This document shows, in pieces, positions 12,215 through 21,706 of a stretch of 64,000 bases of DNA. Made by a program: the position numbers and the translations under genes. Numbering within the stretch: the first letter of the stretch is position 1; each line of letters opens with the position of its first letter. The notes under the pieces are model-generated. The model was given only the letters and a program-made list of their open reading frames with translations, made no database searches and had not been told where the DNA came from. Origin of the DNA: Echinarachnius parma (taxonomy: Eukaryota; Echinodermata; Echinoidea; Clypeasteroida; Echinarachniidae); the NCBI GenBank assembly GCA_037951105.1, contig JBAMJV010008065.1:1-64000 (forward strand), given 5' to 3'.

Positions 12215-12371
12215 TGTAATATATTGAGATATATTGCTTCATTGTTTGCACCTTTGAAGATACCCTTCTATACCATGACATGAACGTCAGAGTTGATACT
12301 GAATAAATACCCTCAAGAAATGTAACTACTGCCTCAAAGATATGATCTGTTGGAGTCTTCAGTATATTTCA
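12215..12371 (+). repeat. Gypsy 3' LTR (157 bp)
   Basis: It starts with TGTAATATATTGAG directly after the polypurine tract and ends ...AGTATATTTCA (TG...CA). It contains GAATAAATACC, a likely polyadenylation signal. The first 55 bp equal the fragment at 8495. It is short for a Gypsy LTR but within the known range. Confidence 0.8.
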
Positions 12372-13255
12372 GGGGGGAGGGGGGGGGGAGGGGGTAAGGG
12401 GATATAACGGAGCATATATATTACCTCCTCGGTTTGAGATGATTTAATTAAATATGAACAAAGAATGGGACTACTATGGGGAGGGGAGAAAGGGAGAGTG
12501 CATAGTAATGTTTTATGGACGGCTATGGGTAGCCAAGGGGTAGCCAGGGGGGGGGGGAGTTGCTGGTTAATGGGATATAAAGGAGTATATTTTACCTCTG
12601 CGGTTGAGGGGTTTAATTAAATAGCAGTCATATTCTCTGTTCATATTATTTTAATTAAACCCCCTCAAACCAAGGAAGTAATATAGTTTCACTTCTTTAT
12701 ATCCCATTAACCATCACCCCCCCCCCCCCCCCCCCCCTTGGCTACCCCTAGCCATTAAGAAAACTTTACTATGCTCTCTCCCTTTTTCCCCTCCCCATAA
12801 TAGTAGTCCCATTCTTTGTTCATATGTAATTAAACCCCTTTAAACCGAGGAGGTAATATATACTCCGCTATATCCCTTTATCCCGCACCCCCCCCCCCCC
12901 TCCCCTCCCCCTTTGGCTACCCCTAGCCATCCAGAAAACATTATTTTGCCCTCCCCCTTTCTCCCCTCCCCATAGTAGTTCCACTCTTTGTTCATATTTA
13001 ATTAAACCCCCTCAAACCGAGGAGGTAATATCTACTCCGTTATATCCCCTTAACCCGCACCCCGACCCTTGGTTACCCCTTGCCTACCCTAGCCATCCAT
13101 AACACATTGTTATGCTATCCTTCTTCTCCCCTTCCCATATAGTCTAAACCCCCTCAAACCGAGGAGGTAATACACTGGGCCCAAAAAGAAACTCATAATT
13201 GTTCACATGGTCATATCTTGAAAATCTGTCCTTCAAAATGAACCATTTAAAGCGG

Positions 13256-13985
13256 TGGTCACAACCCGCCGTACTTGCAAGTGCGTGCCCCGTGCGTGCT
13301 GTCTACTTGCAAAAACGTGGGCAAAATTTGGGTATCCGTACGTGGTGAGTACCGACTCAGTACCGACTCAGTACGGATTTGGGAGCACGCAGACACGACG
13401 TAGCACTTTTAGTGCACGAGGAACTTTCGCTGCGTTCGCTGCGTTTTCGCTGCGTTCTGCAGCCAATGAGTGCACGTGCGTGCTGCGCACGTGATAAGTG
13501 CGTGGTCCGTGCTTACTCGGCACTTCCCCAGTTCAACTGTCCAATGAGCACGCAGAACTCACGTGGACCGTACCGAGTAAGCACGTGCTCCGCACTTACA
13601 ACGCACGTTGTGCGCACTGATTTCTGCAGTATAATATGAGCAGAAAAGGTTGTTCGCACTTGCACGCACTTAGTGAGTAAGGACACCGTACGTGAGCAGC
13701 ACGTGTAAGTACGGCCTCCGTACGATAGCGTGGCAACCGCACGGAGACCGTACGTTGTAAGCACGTTGTAAGCACGTTGTAAGCACGTACAACGCACTTA
13801 CCACGTGCGCAACGTACGATGCACGCAACCGCTCACGGCCAGGCGTGGCGTGCGGGCCACGTACTTACACCGTTCGTGTGACGTGCGTTGCCGTTACTCC
13901 CTCCCTACGTTTTCAGAAAAACGTGGCGGCCGTGGCCTCCCCAAAAACCGTACGGACTAAAAACACGCACGGTGGGTTGTGACCA
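13256..13985. mobile_element. CG- and ACGT-rich insert nested in the Tc1-like element
   Basis: The insert is bounded by the inverted words TGGTCACAACCC (13256) and GGGTTGTGACCA (ending 13985), then CGCCGT against ACGG. The inside is built almost wholly from GTACG, CACGT, GCACTT and TGCGTGC words and is strongly CpG-rich against an AT-rich background, with local direct repeats such as GTAAGCACGTT repeated three times near 13758. No coding domain is seen. It is probably a non-autonomous DNA element of unknown superfamily. The target duplication is not resolved. Confidence 0.55.
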
Positions 13986-14113
13986 GGGCAAAGCCACACA
14001 GGATTACTTCAATACTATACTCTGATAACATGTCGGTATCCAAACGGTTACCTTACTGACATAACTGAAAAATGCACTGGCATGGAACCGCTAGCTGTAT
14101 CACATGTCACAGC

Positions 14114-14403
14114 CTAGACATTTTGGTAACAGAGTTTAAGGCAGGTTAGGAAGTCAACACAAATTGAAATGAATGTAATATCAGTTAACCTAACAAAGAC
14201 ATCAATAGTGGGTGTGTCCACCATGTTTCTGATACAGGCTTGGGGGAGATTGTTCCACTCTTCCTGTAGAGCTGCACTGAGTGTGTGCATTAAAAGGCGG
14301 AGTGTCCCTTTCTGTGACATGTGGTCCCGGAAGTTGTTCCATGTCAGTGCTTTTTGCTGGTGTGTCAGTTGGGCAACTGCTTGGTTACTAACATGTGTTT
14401 AGA
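14114..14403 (-). pseudogene. Tc1-like transposase C-terminal fragment
   Basis: The - strand frame carries LLMHTLSAALQEEWNNLPQA and then CIRNMV, resembling the last part of Tc1 transposases, where the tryptophan and 'P...I..lv' spacing are conserved. No DDE triad remains. It lies inside the 13173-14503 element near its right end. Confidence 0.6.
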
Positions 14404-14953
14404 GTATTGAAGTAACCCGGTGTGTAATTTTATTTGATTTGGATGGACAGGATTTTAAGATATGACCATGTGAAAAATTATAAGTTTCTTTTTGGGCCCA
14501 GTGTATATACTACGTTATATCCCCCCCCCCCCCCCCCCCATGGCTACCCCTAGCCATCCAGAAAACATTACTATGCTCTCCCCCTTTCTCCCCTCCCCAT
14601 AGTAGTCCCATTCTTTGTTCATATTTAATTAAACCCCCTCAAACCGAGGAGGTAATATACTCCATTATATCCCCTTATCCCGCAAACCCCCCCCCCCCCT
14701 TGGCTACCCCTAGACATCCAGAAAACATTACTGTGCTCTCCCCCTTTCTCCTCTCCCCCACAGTAGTCCAATTCTTTGTTCATATTGAATTAAACCGTCC
14801 AAAGATCAGCGAAATATGTTATACATAAACCGAATGGGGACACAGTATCCGACAGACTGATTATGCTTCGACGGGCCAACGTTATAGAGAATAATACGCT
14901 CCCAGGACAGGCTACAGTATCCGCCCAGACAGATTATGCGCCGACACCCTCCT

Positions 14954-15654
14954 CCCCTTCTACCTCGGCAACATACCACACGTTCTCATAAGCAATCCAT
15001 CGTTGATCTGATTTACCGTATTTAAACAAATATTTTTCTTATAATATTACATGTTTTGATTATCTAATATAATAAAAAGCACAATTATTTTTGTAATTTC
15101 AGTCACATTGTTATCTTAGAAATAATTTGGAAAAGCTTCAGTATTTCCTCTTTGTTCGAACGAGGTTGACTGGTTTCGGCAATGTGTGTATTGTCCTTCT
15201 TGTACGCATGTCATACTCGTTATCACTTGCAAAAAAGAGGTCGCTACAAAATACATTATTGGCGTTAAATTTGTAAACAGTAATAAAAAATGTCTCCACT
15301 TTGTTTGCGACTAATCATTTCCTACACAATTCTGGACTTTTCTCTAAATCTGGGATACTTACGATTGAAGTGTTCGGATTTTTAAAAACTATCCACTGGA
15401 TAGTCATAACCGTGTAAAAAGTCAGTGCAACGAGTTAGTGCAAATCACTATTCGCACTTTCGCTCATTACTCGGCCATATTACATCCTTTTAACAGGAAA
15501 TGTTCACACATTACTCAGTGGACATATCAGATTTATACAACAATACACAATTGTATCAACCATTCATCACTTTTTGCACGTGTCAACAAAGTTACCAGAT
15601 CCATTTCCTGCAAAATTTACGCGTTTTCCCTCACTTTGTTTGAATTTTATTCAG
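14954..15654 (+). other. end of intron 2
   Basis: AT-rich intron sequence ending at an acceptor with a pyrimidine run (...GAATTTTATTCAG before 15655). The open frame that begins at 15438 covers intron up to that acceptor; only its later part is exon. Confidence 0.6.
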
Positions 15655-15864
15655 AAAACACTGATGTCATTAGCACTTTTACAGACAGTGGACTAGTACA
15701 AATAATGACACACGTTGCAGAGCACACTTGTATAGATAACTGGGACATCCTGAACGCTGATACAGTATGCAGGGAAGCATGGTATCCAGGAGCCTACAGT
15801 GTAACTTTTAATGACGCCTATCTGAGAGAAAATATCCTGGGGAATGTTACTCATTGTGACAAAA
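15655..15864 (+). CDS. receptor gene A exon 3: SRCR domain, first half
   Basis: 210 nt, phase 1 in and out (TTCAG|AA; AAAA|GTAAGA). It encodes the N-terminal part of a scavenger receptor cysteine-rich domain. SGLVQIMT matches 'GRVEV', then HTCIDNWDILNADTVCRE matches the SRCR signature 'GtVCDDgWd...A.VvCRq', with YPGA following and THCD closing the half. Three cysteines are present here and three in the next exon, six in total. A six-cysteine domain split over two exons is the group A SRCR form. SRCR domains bind microbial or host ligands in innate immune receptors. Confidence 0.85.
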
Positions 15865-16280
15865 GTAAGATTTCAATAATTATTAATTTGGAATATCGAT
15901 ATAAACCCAAACGAAAAAATGTAAGCTACCATCCCCTAAACCACATCCACTGCCTTCTGATTTTATAAGCAATCAAGACATTTTCAAAGATTGCGAATAT
16001 ATACAAATATGTCTATGTTATGTACAATATATATGAACATTAAATGTATTGATAATCATGGTTGAAGGAGAAAAATACCATGTTTCACAAGTTTGAAAGG
16101 CGCAAAAAACAACATTGTACTGTTTTAAAACCAAATATAGCCATTCATAAACTTTGTAATCATTTATATTGGGTACTTGCTTATCCTATCCAGCCTTGTT
16201 GCGCCTAGATGTAAATGTTAAACAAAACTATACAATACACGACTTTATTTTCTGTTTTTTTCACTATTTTTTTCCTCTAG

Positions 16281-16358
16281 CACATTTCCGCATCCAAGAC
16301 TGTCCAGTAAGTCAAAGGAACTGCACAACGTTTCAATTGGCAACGATTTTTTGCAACA
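16281..16358 (+). CDS. receptor gene A exon 4: SRCR domain, second half
   Basis: 78 nt, phase 1 (CCTCTAG|CA; AACA|GTAAGT). It encodes HFRIQDCPVSQRNCTTFQLA and TIFCN, matching the end of SRCR domains ('L.dC......nC.h..da.v.C') with the last three of six cysteines. Gene B has an exon of the same length on the - strand at 38168-38245. Too short for ordinary gene callers. Confidence 0.82.
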
Positions 16359-17004
16359 GTAAGTACACAAAGTAAAGCACACCATCCCATAGGCTGATTC
16401 AGAATAAGTGGACCCTACACCCCAACCTTCCTAAAAATAAAATAAACAATATCTGAAAGATTTTGGAGCTATTGCTATTAGCATCTTGTCTGACTTCCAT
16501 TTGAGGGCTGTATTGTTTATTATTATGATTAAACTCGAAGTAAATCTTGACGAGCCTGGTTGAATTCTAAAAAAGAAATACTTCAGAGAATCAGGCCAGA
16601 TTCATAAAATATTTTACTGACATCCCATTTCTCGTATGGTCTCACAGCTTTGACTCAAATTTGCAGCTCGGGGAACGTTGACACCCAGTATGAAGTGTAC
16701 AACGTGTGAGATTGGCAGAAATCCATAAGAATATTTAAATATATTCTCTACTTATTTGTTGTTCTTGTCCATTTAGTCGTTTGCTTAATGTTAGATATTT
16801 TTATTTCCCACCATGTATCGTTCTTCGTCAAGATAATCATAGTCTGCTTTTTTTTCCCTCAGCAATCTTGCTGTACCTTTTGAAAATGTTGAAGGCTTTG
16901 ATAAGCATATTTACATTTGATTTCGTCTTTTTTGGAATGTTTCTTACAATCATTGTTAAGTATGTTTGAGAATATTTGTTTCGACTTTTTTTGTTCATAT
17001 GCAG

Positions 17005-17283
17005 CTTTGGCATTTCGGGGATGTTACAATTTTCGTCAACAAAGATCAACCTTTTTAGAAAATCAGAAGAACTACACGAGACAACAGTGCTTGAAATATT
17101 GCAATGCCACGTACATAAGTCCCCAGTTTGCGATGCTTCATCAAGAGAACTCATGTGCATGCTTCAACAAAACTGCGGTGGATCTAGCTGAACTAAGACA
17201 AGACAGTAACGAATGCCGTCGAGTTGTCAGACGAACGAGAAGGATAAATACTCGGCAGGACTTTTGGGTTTCTGTCTATGATA
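17005..17283 (+). CDS. receptor gene A exon 5: WSC domain
   Basis: 279 nt, 93 codons, phase 1 (CATATGCAG|CT; GATA|GTAAGT). It encodes a WSC domain: GCYNF at the start, RQQCLKYC as the 'C...C' pair, FAMLHQENSCACFN as the 'f.gl....CfC.n' core, NEC, and a closing FWVSVYD like the WSC 'isvY' end. WSC domains are putative carbohydrate-binding modules. The CGG motif before the last strand is replaced by a basic stretch (RRVVRRTRR). The gene B copy is the same length and about three quarters identical by eye, with changes clustered before the closing strand. Confidence 0.85.
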
Positions 17284-17540
17284 GTAAGTATGAATAGTTT
17301 TAATATGATAATTCAGTGATCCCCTCTAGTATGTTACTGAATTGAACCTAATTGGCTCCAAACGAAAATATGTTTTCATATGTTTTCATGCTGATTCTTT
17401 CCGTAAAATATCAGAAATATACTTATTATTTTGTATGTTTTATCATAATTGTTTCAAATAATTTCATGATTGGGCAACTTTTGTCAATTATTGGTTTGTG
17501 TTGAATTATTTGTGTTTGTCTATTTTCTATGACATTCTAG

Positions 17541-17777
17541 CTTCCATCGAATTCTGTGGGAGTTACCCGACACTTGAGAACGGAACATGGGTCTCGGATG
17601 ATAGTGATTCGCATTTGGGGTCTACGATACATGCAACCTGTGATAAAGGCTACACCCTTCAATCTACAAGCAACTTACTCACCTGTCAGATCGAAACCTC
17701 AACATCCACGCTTCGAGTGGAATGGCAAGAGGATAGAAAATTAATTTCTTGTGTTCCTCAAGAGAATCAAATTACAA
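17541..17777 (+). CDS. receptor gene A exon 6: Sushi/CCP domain
   Basis: 237 nt, 79 codons, phase 1 (CATTCTAG|CT; ACAA|GTGCGT). It encodes one Sushi (complement control protein) module: FCGSYPTLENGTW, GSTIHATCDKGYTL, LLTCQ, VEWQ and ISCVPQ, giving the four-cysteine C-C-C-W-C pattern. CCP modules give protein-protein contacts in complement regulators and receptors. The donor has GTGCGT rather than GTAAGT. Gene B carries the same exon at 36049-36285 with the same length. Confidence 0.88.
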
Positions 17778-18215
17778 GTGCGTATATTCTTCTTTTAATA
17801 TCATTTATGAGAGCAAAATTCTTGCTTTTGTTAATAAGATATAGTGGCGTATTTAAGGGGACGACTTCGAAGCCCTCTGGAAATTCTGACGCCCTTCTAA
17901 CAGTCTCACCCATGGAAAAAATGAAAAATACATATTACCTTTTAAACTGTTTAGTCCACCAGGCTATCCCGTTTACTGATAATTTTCACTGATGTTTATG
18001 ATAAATTTAGTATAAAGTTTAATAATACCAGTAAGTATGATAATGATGATGATGATGATGATGATGATGACTAAGATGATGATGATGATGATGACGATGA
18101 TGATGATACAAATCATTATGATAATGATTGCATATCATACAAACGTACATCAATAGATATTTACTGTTGAAAGTATAATCTGTTATTTCCATTTTCTTTT
18201 CGATATTTGGTTCAG

Positions 18216-18248
18216 GTGTTCGCCCCGGGTCAGAAACAATTGTTAAAG
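18216..18248 (+). CDS. receptor gene A exon 7: stalk mini-exon
   Basis: 33 nt, phase 1 (TTGGTTCAG|GT; AAAG|GTAAAT), encoding SVRPGSETIVK in frame between the CCP and TM exons. The matching 33-nt exon of gene B (35686-35718) encodes SLPGPESTVN with the same phases. Conserved length and phase in both genes support these mini-exons as real. They form a Ser/Pro/Thr-rich linker near the membrane. Confidence 0.7.
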
Positions 18249-18658
18249 GTAAATCAAATTTCGTATTTAAGTTGTACTGAATATATCACGAGCGTTAAGT
18301 TACTGCCCATCTAGCATGCTTATAGAAAAGGGACAATTTTAGTTAGATGCACGATGGCGACACGATGGCGATTCTTCATGAAAAGTAAATGTTAATTTTT
18401 TGAGCCAATCTTTACAGTAATTACTTCATAGATAGATTACAATATAGAACTATAATAATGGAATAAATATGAGATATATCATTTTCTAATGTAGTGATGG
18501 ATTCAATGACACCACTATCATTTATAACAAGCTACGACACATTACGATAGACCTGCGATAAAAAAAAAAACACTCTCATGCCGGACCAGTGTTTATAAAG
18601 ACCCAATAATCTATTTAATGCAGTACATCTATATACATTATATATTTGATTTGAACAG

Positions 18659-18697
18659 GAACATCATCCTTAAAGCCAACTGAGAACCAATTGCAAG
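18659..18697 (+). CDS. receptor gene A exon 8: stalk mini-exon
   Basis: 39 nt, phase 1 (TTGAACAG|GA; CAAG|GTAAAT), encoding GTSSLKPTENQLQ. It matches the 39-nt exon 35131-35169 of gene B (ETQSLGPSETPFP). It extends the juxtamembrane stalk. Confidence 0.7.
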
Positions 18698-18960
18698 GTA
18701 AATTATACAACATCTTCTTATAATCATGACACTTATAAGACGTTGTTCAAAATAGCATATTCGAAAAGTCACGAATGCATAAAATAGCTGTCTTTCTCAT
18801 AACGGATAGTGTGAATGATATATCACATAATATGATTCAACGAAATTGTTGATATTATTTGAGCATACAAAGTTATTATTGAATAGTAATCTATTTCTGT
18901 ATTCATGGCCTGTCGTGGCGTTGTCCTAATGACCATTTCACTTCAACCATCTTATTTCAG

Positions 18961-19057
18961 GCACAGGAAGAGGAATGACGGGAATACCAATCATAAAATC
19001 TATCTGTGTGATCTGTATTATTATTATCTCTGCATCCTCTGTTCTGCGACTAAAACG
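18961..19057 (+). CDS. receptor gene A exon 9: transmembrane helix with a lysine
   Basis: 97 nt, phase 1 in, phase 2 out (TTATTTCAG|GC; AACG|GTAAAT). It encodes a short linker, then the hydrophobic run IPIIKSICVICIIIISASSV and basic stop-transfer residues LRLKR. The lysine codon is AAA at 18996-18998. In gene B the aligned codon is ATA (Ile) at 33953-33955, a single-base difference. A basic residue inside a transmembrane helix is what activating immune receptors use to pair with an acidic residue of an ITAM adaptor; that role here is inference. Confidence 0.8.
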
Positions 19058-19326
19058 GTAAATTTAATTATGTTTTATTTGACAAATCAAATAGTATTAT
19101 TATGCGACGATGTTATGACCTATTACTAGTTCTCCACTAACTGTATCAACTTTTAAACGCTAAATGACAGAAATTACGTAACCAATTGAATTGTTTCACT
19201 CTAACTACTCATGCTTGATGGTTATAGCCACTTAGCCATTACATTTTATTTTTTGGTCAAAGAAAATATCAGCATGCAGTCTTATTTGTCGTATAAATTG
19301 ATTGAAATATTCTTACTGTTTAACAG

Positions 19327-19453
19327 GCTTAGGAGGGAAGGGGAAAAGACCCAATCAAGTAGACAAGGAACAACGGGAACAAGGTTGAACCACGGCCACC
19401 ATAACTACAATTCATCTGGACGAAAAATGCCACTTAGAGTATTACCAACGTGA
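19327..19453 (+). CDS. receptor gene A exon 10: short cytoplasmic tail and stop
   Basis: 127 nt beginning in phase 2 after TTTAACAG and ending at TGA (19451-19453). It encodes a basic tail of about 41 residues (LRREGEKTQSSRQGTTGTRL ... LRVLPT) with one tyrosine and no ITIM, ITAM or ITSM motif. The start is homologous to the start of gene B's large tail exon (LWRGKKPGSTGPGTAG). With it the ten exons sum to 1500 nt, 499 residues. A GTGAGT overlapping the stop (19450) could act as a donor to an unseen exon, so the stop is likely but not certain. Confidence 0.72.
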
Positions 19454-19830
19454 GTCCAAGTCTCATAACAAATACTACTGACCCAACGTCTAATTCCGAT
19501 GAAGAGATTTACCCCCGCCAGACATCCGGCAATCCGAGTTCTTCTGCTGAGTGTCATATCTACCATGATCTGGACGCGTCTTCACTCCATCTAGGCGAAG
19601 CAATGAAGCGGTAAAACGGAGTGAGGAGTCCTCAAACCTGACGAGGGAGACGCTGTTTCAACAACTCGATTCCCCCTCTTTCCCTTCCACTATTTTGGAG
19701 CTGGCACGACTAGATGAGCTCGCCTTCGACCAGTCGAAGTGTTCAATCCACCTGGTCTCTCCTACCAATACCAGAAAATACCCCCAAGACCCACAGGACT
19801 GTATTTGAATTGGGCTGTCCAAACTGAATC
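19454..19830 (+). pseudogene. decayed remnant of the long cytoplasmic tail
   Basis: Directly after the stop, another frame reads PSLITNTTDPTSNSDEE, then NPSSSAECHIYHDLDASS and LHLGEAMKR before a stop at about 19611. It matches gene B residues around IPSLVTHTSDPMSNSNED and IYQDLDAEAISSLQLGEAM. Weaker DNA identity continues (TGACGAGGGAGACG, GAGCTCGCC) to about 19740. Relative to gene B about 90 codons are deleted before this segment and the frame is broken. It therefore lies in the 3' UTR of gene A and shows that A once had, or was copied from a gene with, the long tail. Confidence 0.8.
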
Positions 19831-20398
19831 TAGTGGCCGACATCTATATAAGGCATATATCAGATGAATCTGTAGATGGGCACACTACGGTAGCTGCGCT
19901 TATCCCATTTTGACTGCTGTCATGGCTGTACGACCGCAGAAACACAAGGGGATTCACTGGCTGATGTACCCCTTCAACCGATTATCAAGGAATTCATCTT
20001 TATCTGAAAGCAAATTGATGATCTATTCCATGTTTACCATGGCAGCGTTAATTTTGTATATATATCTATATTTATATATAAAGGTTCTCAACGGAGTAAG
20101 ATATGACATTATAGCTTGCCTGATATTATATCAGTATGAAATACATTATAGTTTGCCGATGCTTGCAAAAGGGATACTCTACATTTAGGAAAACTATTAA
20201 ATGTTAATGTGTGCACAGCAGCCTAAATTTCCCCTTTTCTAACGCGATATTCAACGAGAGGCTCATGTCAAATAAAATATATAAACATTGTTCAATTTCA
20301 TTTTGTAAAAGAAAATCTTGCCTTTTGATGTCAAAATTCTAAAGAAAAAATTCGTCACTAAAATTTTAGAAGATTTCATAGTGTCTGCCAAGGGCGTC
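19831..20398 (+). other. 3' flank of receptor gene A
   Basis: AT-rich. A polyadenylation signal AATAAA lies at 20271-20276, a possible 3' end of gene A. No gene is seen. Confidence 0.5.
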
Positions 20399-21523
20399 GA
20401 TTTCTTCTCGCCATTGGGGGGGGATGATTCGTCATTTTGACCATCTCTGGCGGGGGAGCGAAGCGACAACCCAGCAGCGTGTCCGGGTTTGTATGGCTGA
20501 GGGGGGGGGGGGGGGGGGGCAAAGCTTTTGAATTCAGCTGTTTAGAAATTGGAAGATTATTAAGTGCACATTGCAAGCATCATGTTATGAGCTGGGCTTT
20601 GTCCAATACGGTATGAACTTTAGCCTGATAGATACATATATTGCAAGCATTCTGATGGAACCCTGAATAGCATCAGTCATGGGATACCCACATTGGGAAG
20701 CTTATTGGGGGTCCAGGGGGCGGAGCCCCCGGAAGCTTTGGGATTTGTAATATCCAGATATAAAGATGTTGTCTATATGTAAATATAGAGTTAATTATTC
20801 TTTAGTTAATTGGCTTTTGAATTAGCTGTTTAGAGATTGGAAGAATATTAAGTTCACATTGCAAGCATCCTGTTATGATGAGGGCACTGTCCAAGTATGG
20901 ATGAATTTTAGCCTGATAGATAAATACTGTCGATTGCAATCATCCTGATGGAACCCTGAATAGAATAAGTCAAGGGATACCCATATTGGAAATCTTATTG
21001 GGGGTCCAGGGGGCGAAGCCCCCGGAAGCTTTGGGATTTGTAATATCCAGAAATACAATTAACTATTGAATAGTTAGCTCAATAGCTCAATGTTAGCTCA
21101 AATTTATCCCCCATCCCCCCGTGATCGACGCCCCTGGTAGTAGTAGTAGTAGTAGTAGTGAGCGTGAGCGAAACGCACAGTGGGCCAGGATCGCCTGAAA
21201 GTTTGCCAAGAGAGAAGTCCTGAATAAAACTATTTAATATAGTATATGGCTGGTACTGGGTCAAATAACCTTAATGGGGGTTCCAGGGGCGCAGCCCCGG
21301 AATATTTTGGATTTGGGCAGTTTAGCATTATCAAAAAGTGGTTTAAAGAAGACTATAGTAACAACTTCCATTCATGAGAGGGGGCAATGCTCCTTAATTT
21401 TAATGTTATTATATATTTTTGAACCCCAAATATTGGGGGGATGATAATACAGGCCATCCCCCCCACCTGAAATATTGGGGGGGATATATCCCCCCCATCC
21501 CCCCCGTGATCGACGCCCCTGGA
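20399..21523. mobile_element. hAT-like G-tract element, rearranged
   Basis: It opens with CAAGGGCGTCGATTTCTTCT and closes with ATCGACGCCCCTG, the same terminal words as the elements at 22942 and 30551. The 8 bp before it (GTGTCTGC) resemble CTGTCTGC at 21524-21531, seven of eight. A second internal end (GATCGACGCCCCTGG at 21123-21137) followed by TAG repeats suggests duplication of the right end. Contains G runs, three blocks of GGGGCGGAGCCCC-type palindromes and no coding frame. Confidence 0.6.
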
Positions 21524-21706
21524 CTGTCTGCACATGAAATGTTGTATATGACAATTTAATAGTACTTATTATTTAAGGTTCACATCATGTTGAATGTGAC
21601 GCGAGCACTTTGAACTATATATGTTCACATATTTGTATAATCACACGTATTTACAATTTAACCACCTCTTATACGTCAATGCTGCTCATGTACTAGTCTT
21701 ACTTTA

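Larger units (their letters stand above)
13173..14503 (-). mobile_element. Tc1/mariner-type element, disrupted
   Basis: Inverted ends of about 60 bp start CACTGGGCCCAAAAAGAAAC and are flanked by TA on both sides, the Tc1/mariner target. The repeat unit around it (GAGGTAATA|TATACT) is split exactly at TA. On the - strand, 14403-14114 encodes a transposase C-terminal piece (ALQEEWNNLPQACIRNMV, matching the Tc1 'W..iPq..i..lv..M' end), which supports the class. Most of the transposase is replaced by the ACGT-rich insert. Confidence 0.85.
8019..14953. mobile_element. foldback-like composite element with subterminal tandem repeats
   Basis: The outer parts are inverted copies. The left end reads GAGGGGGTG...TCGGCGCACAATCTGTC with TGGGCGGATA after it (from 8019). 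The complement of the right end (to about 14953) reads GAGGGTGTCGGCGCATAATC followed by TGTCTGGGCGGATACTG. Inside lie arrays of a roughly 165-bp unit (AGTATATATTACCTCCTCGG, TTTAATTAAATATGAACAAA, GGGGAGGGGAGAAAGG, then a G tract). They point one way at 8195-8494 and 12372-12625 and the other way at 12640-13172 and 14504-14800, meeting in a hairpin near 12628. A Gypsy/LINE insert (8495-12371) and a Tc1-like insert (13173-14503) occupy most of the length; without them the element is about 1.7 kb. The target duplication is not clear. Confidence 0.7.
15865..19326 (+). other. introns 3 to 9 of receptor gene A
   Basis: All have GT donors and AG acceptors. Parts of the introns align to introns of gene B. 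After the second SRCR exon both start GTAAGTACAC and continue through CACACCATCC and CCCTACAC. Further on both have TGAAGTGTACAACGTGTGAGA. A GAT/GATG microsatellite lies at about 18036-18112. Nothing else is recognised. Confidence 0.7.

Noticed and set aside
15438-15654. Extension of the SRCR exon upstream to an ATG at 15438
   Set aside because: A clear acceptor at 15654 gives phase 1 agreement with the CUB exon; the upstream part has no SRCR similarity.
19449-19455. GTGAGT donor overlapping gene A's stop codon
   Set aside because: It would leave phase 2 with no matching downstream exon seen; the stop is preferred, but the alternative is kept in the exon entry.
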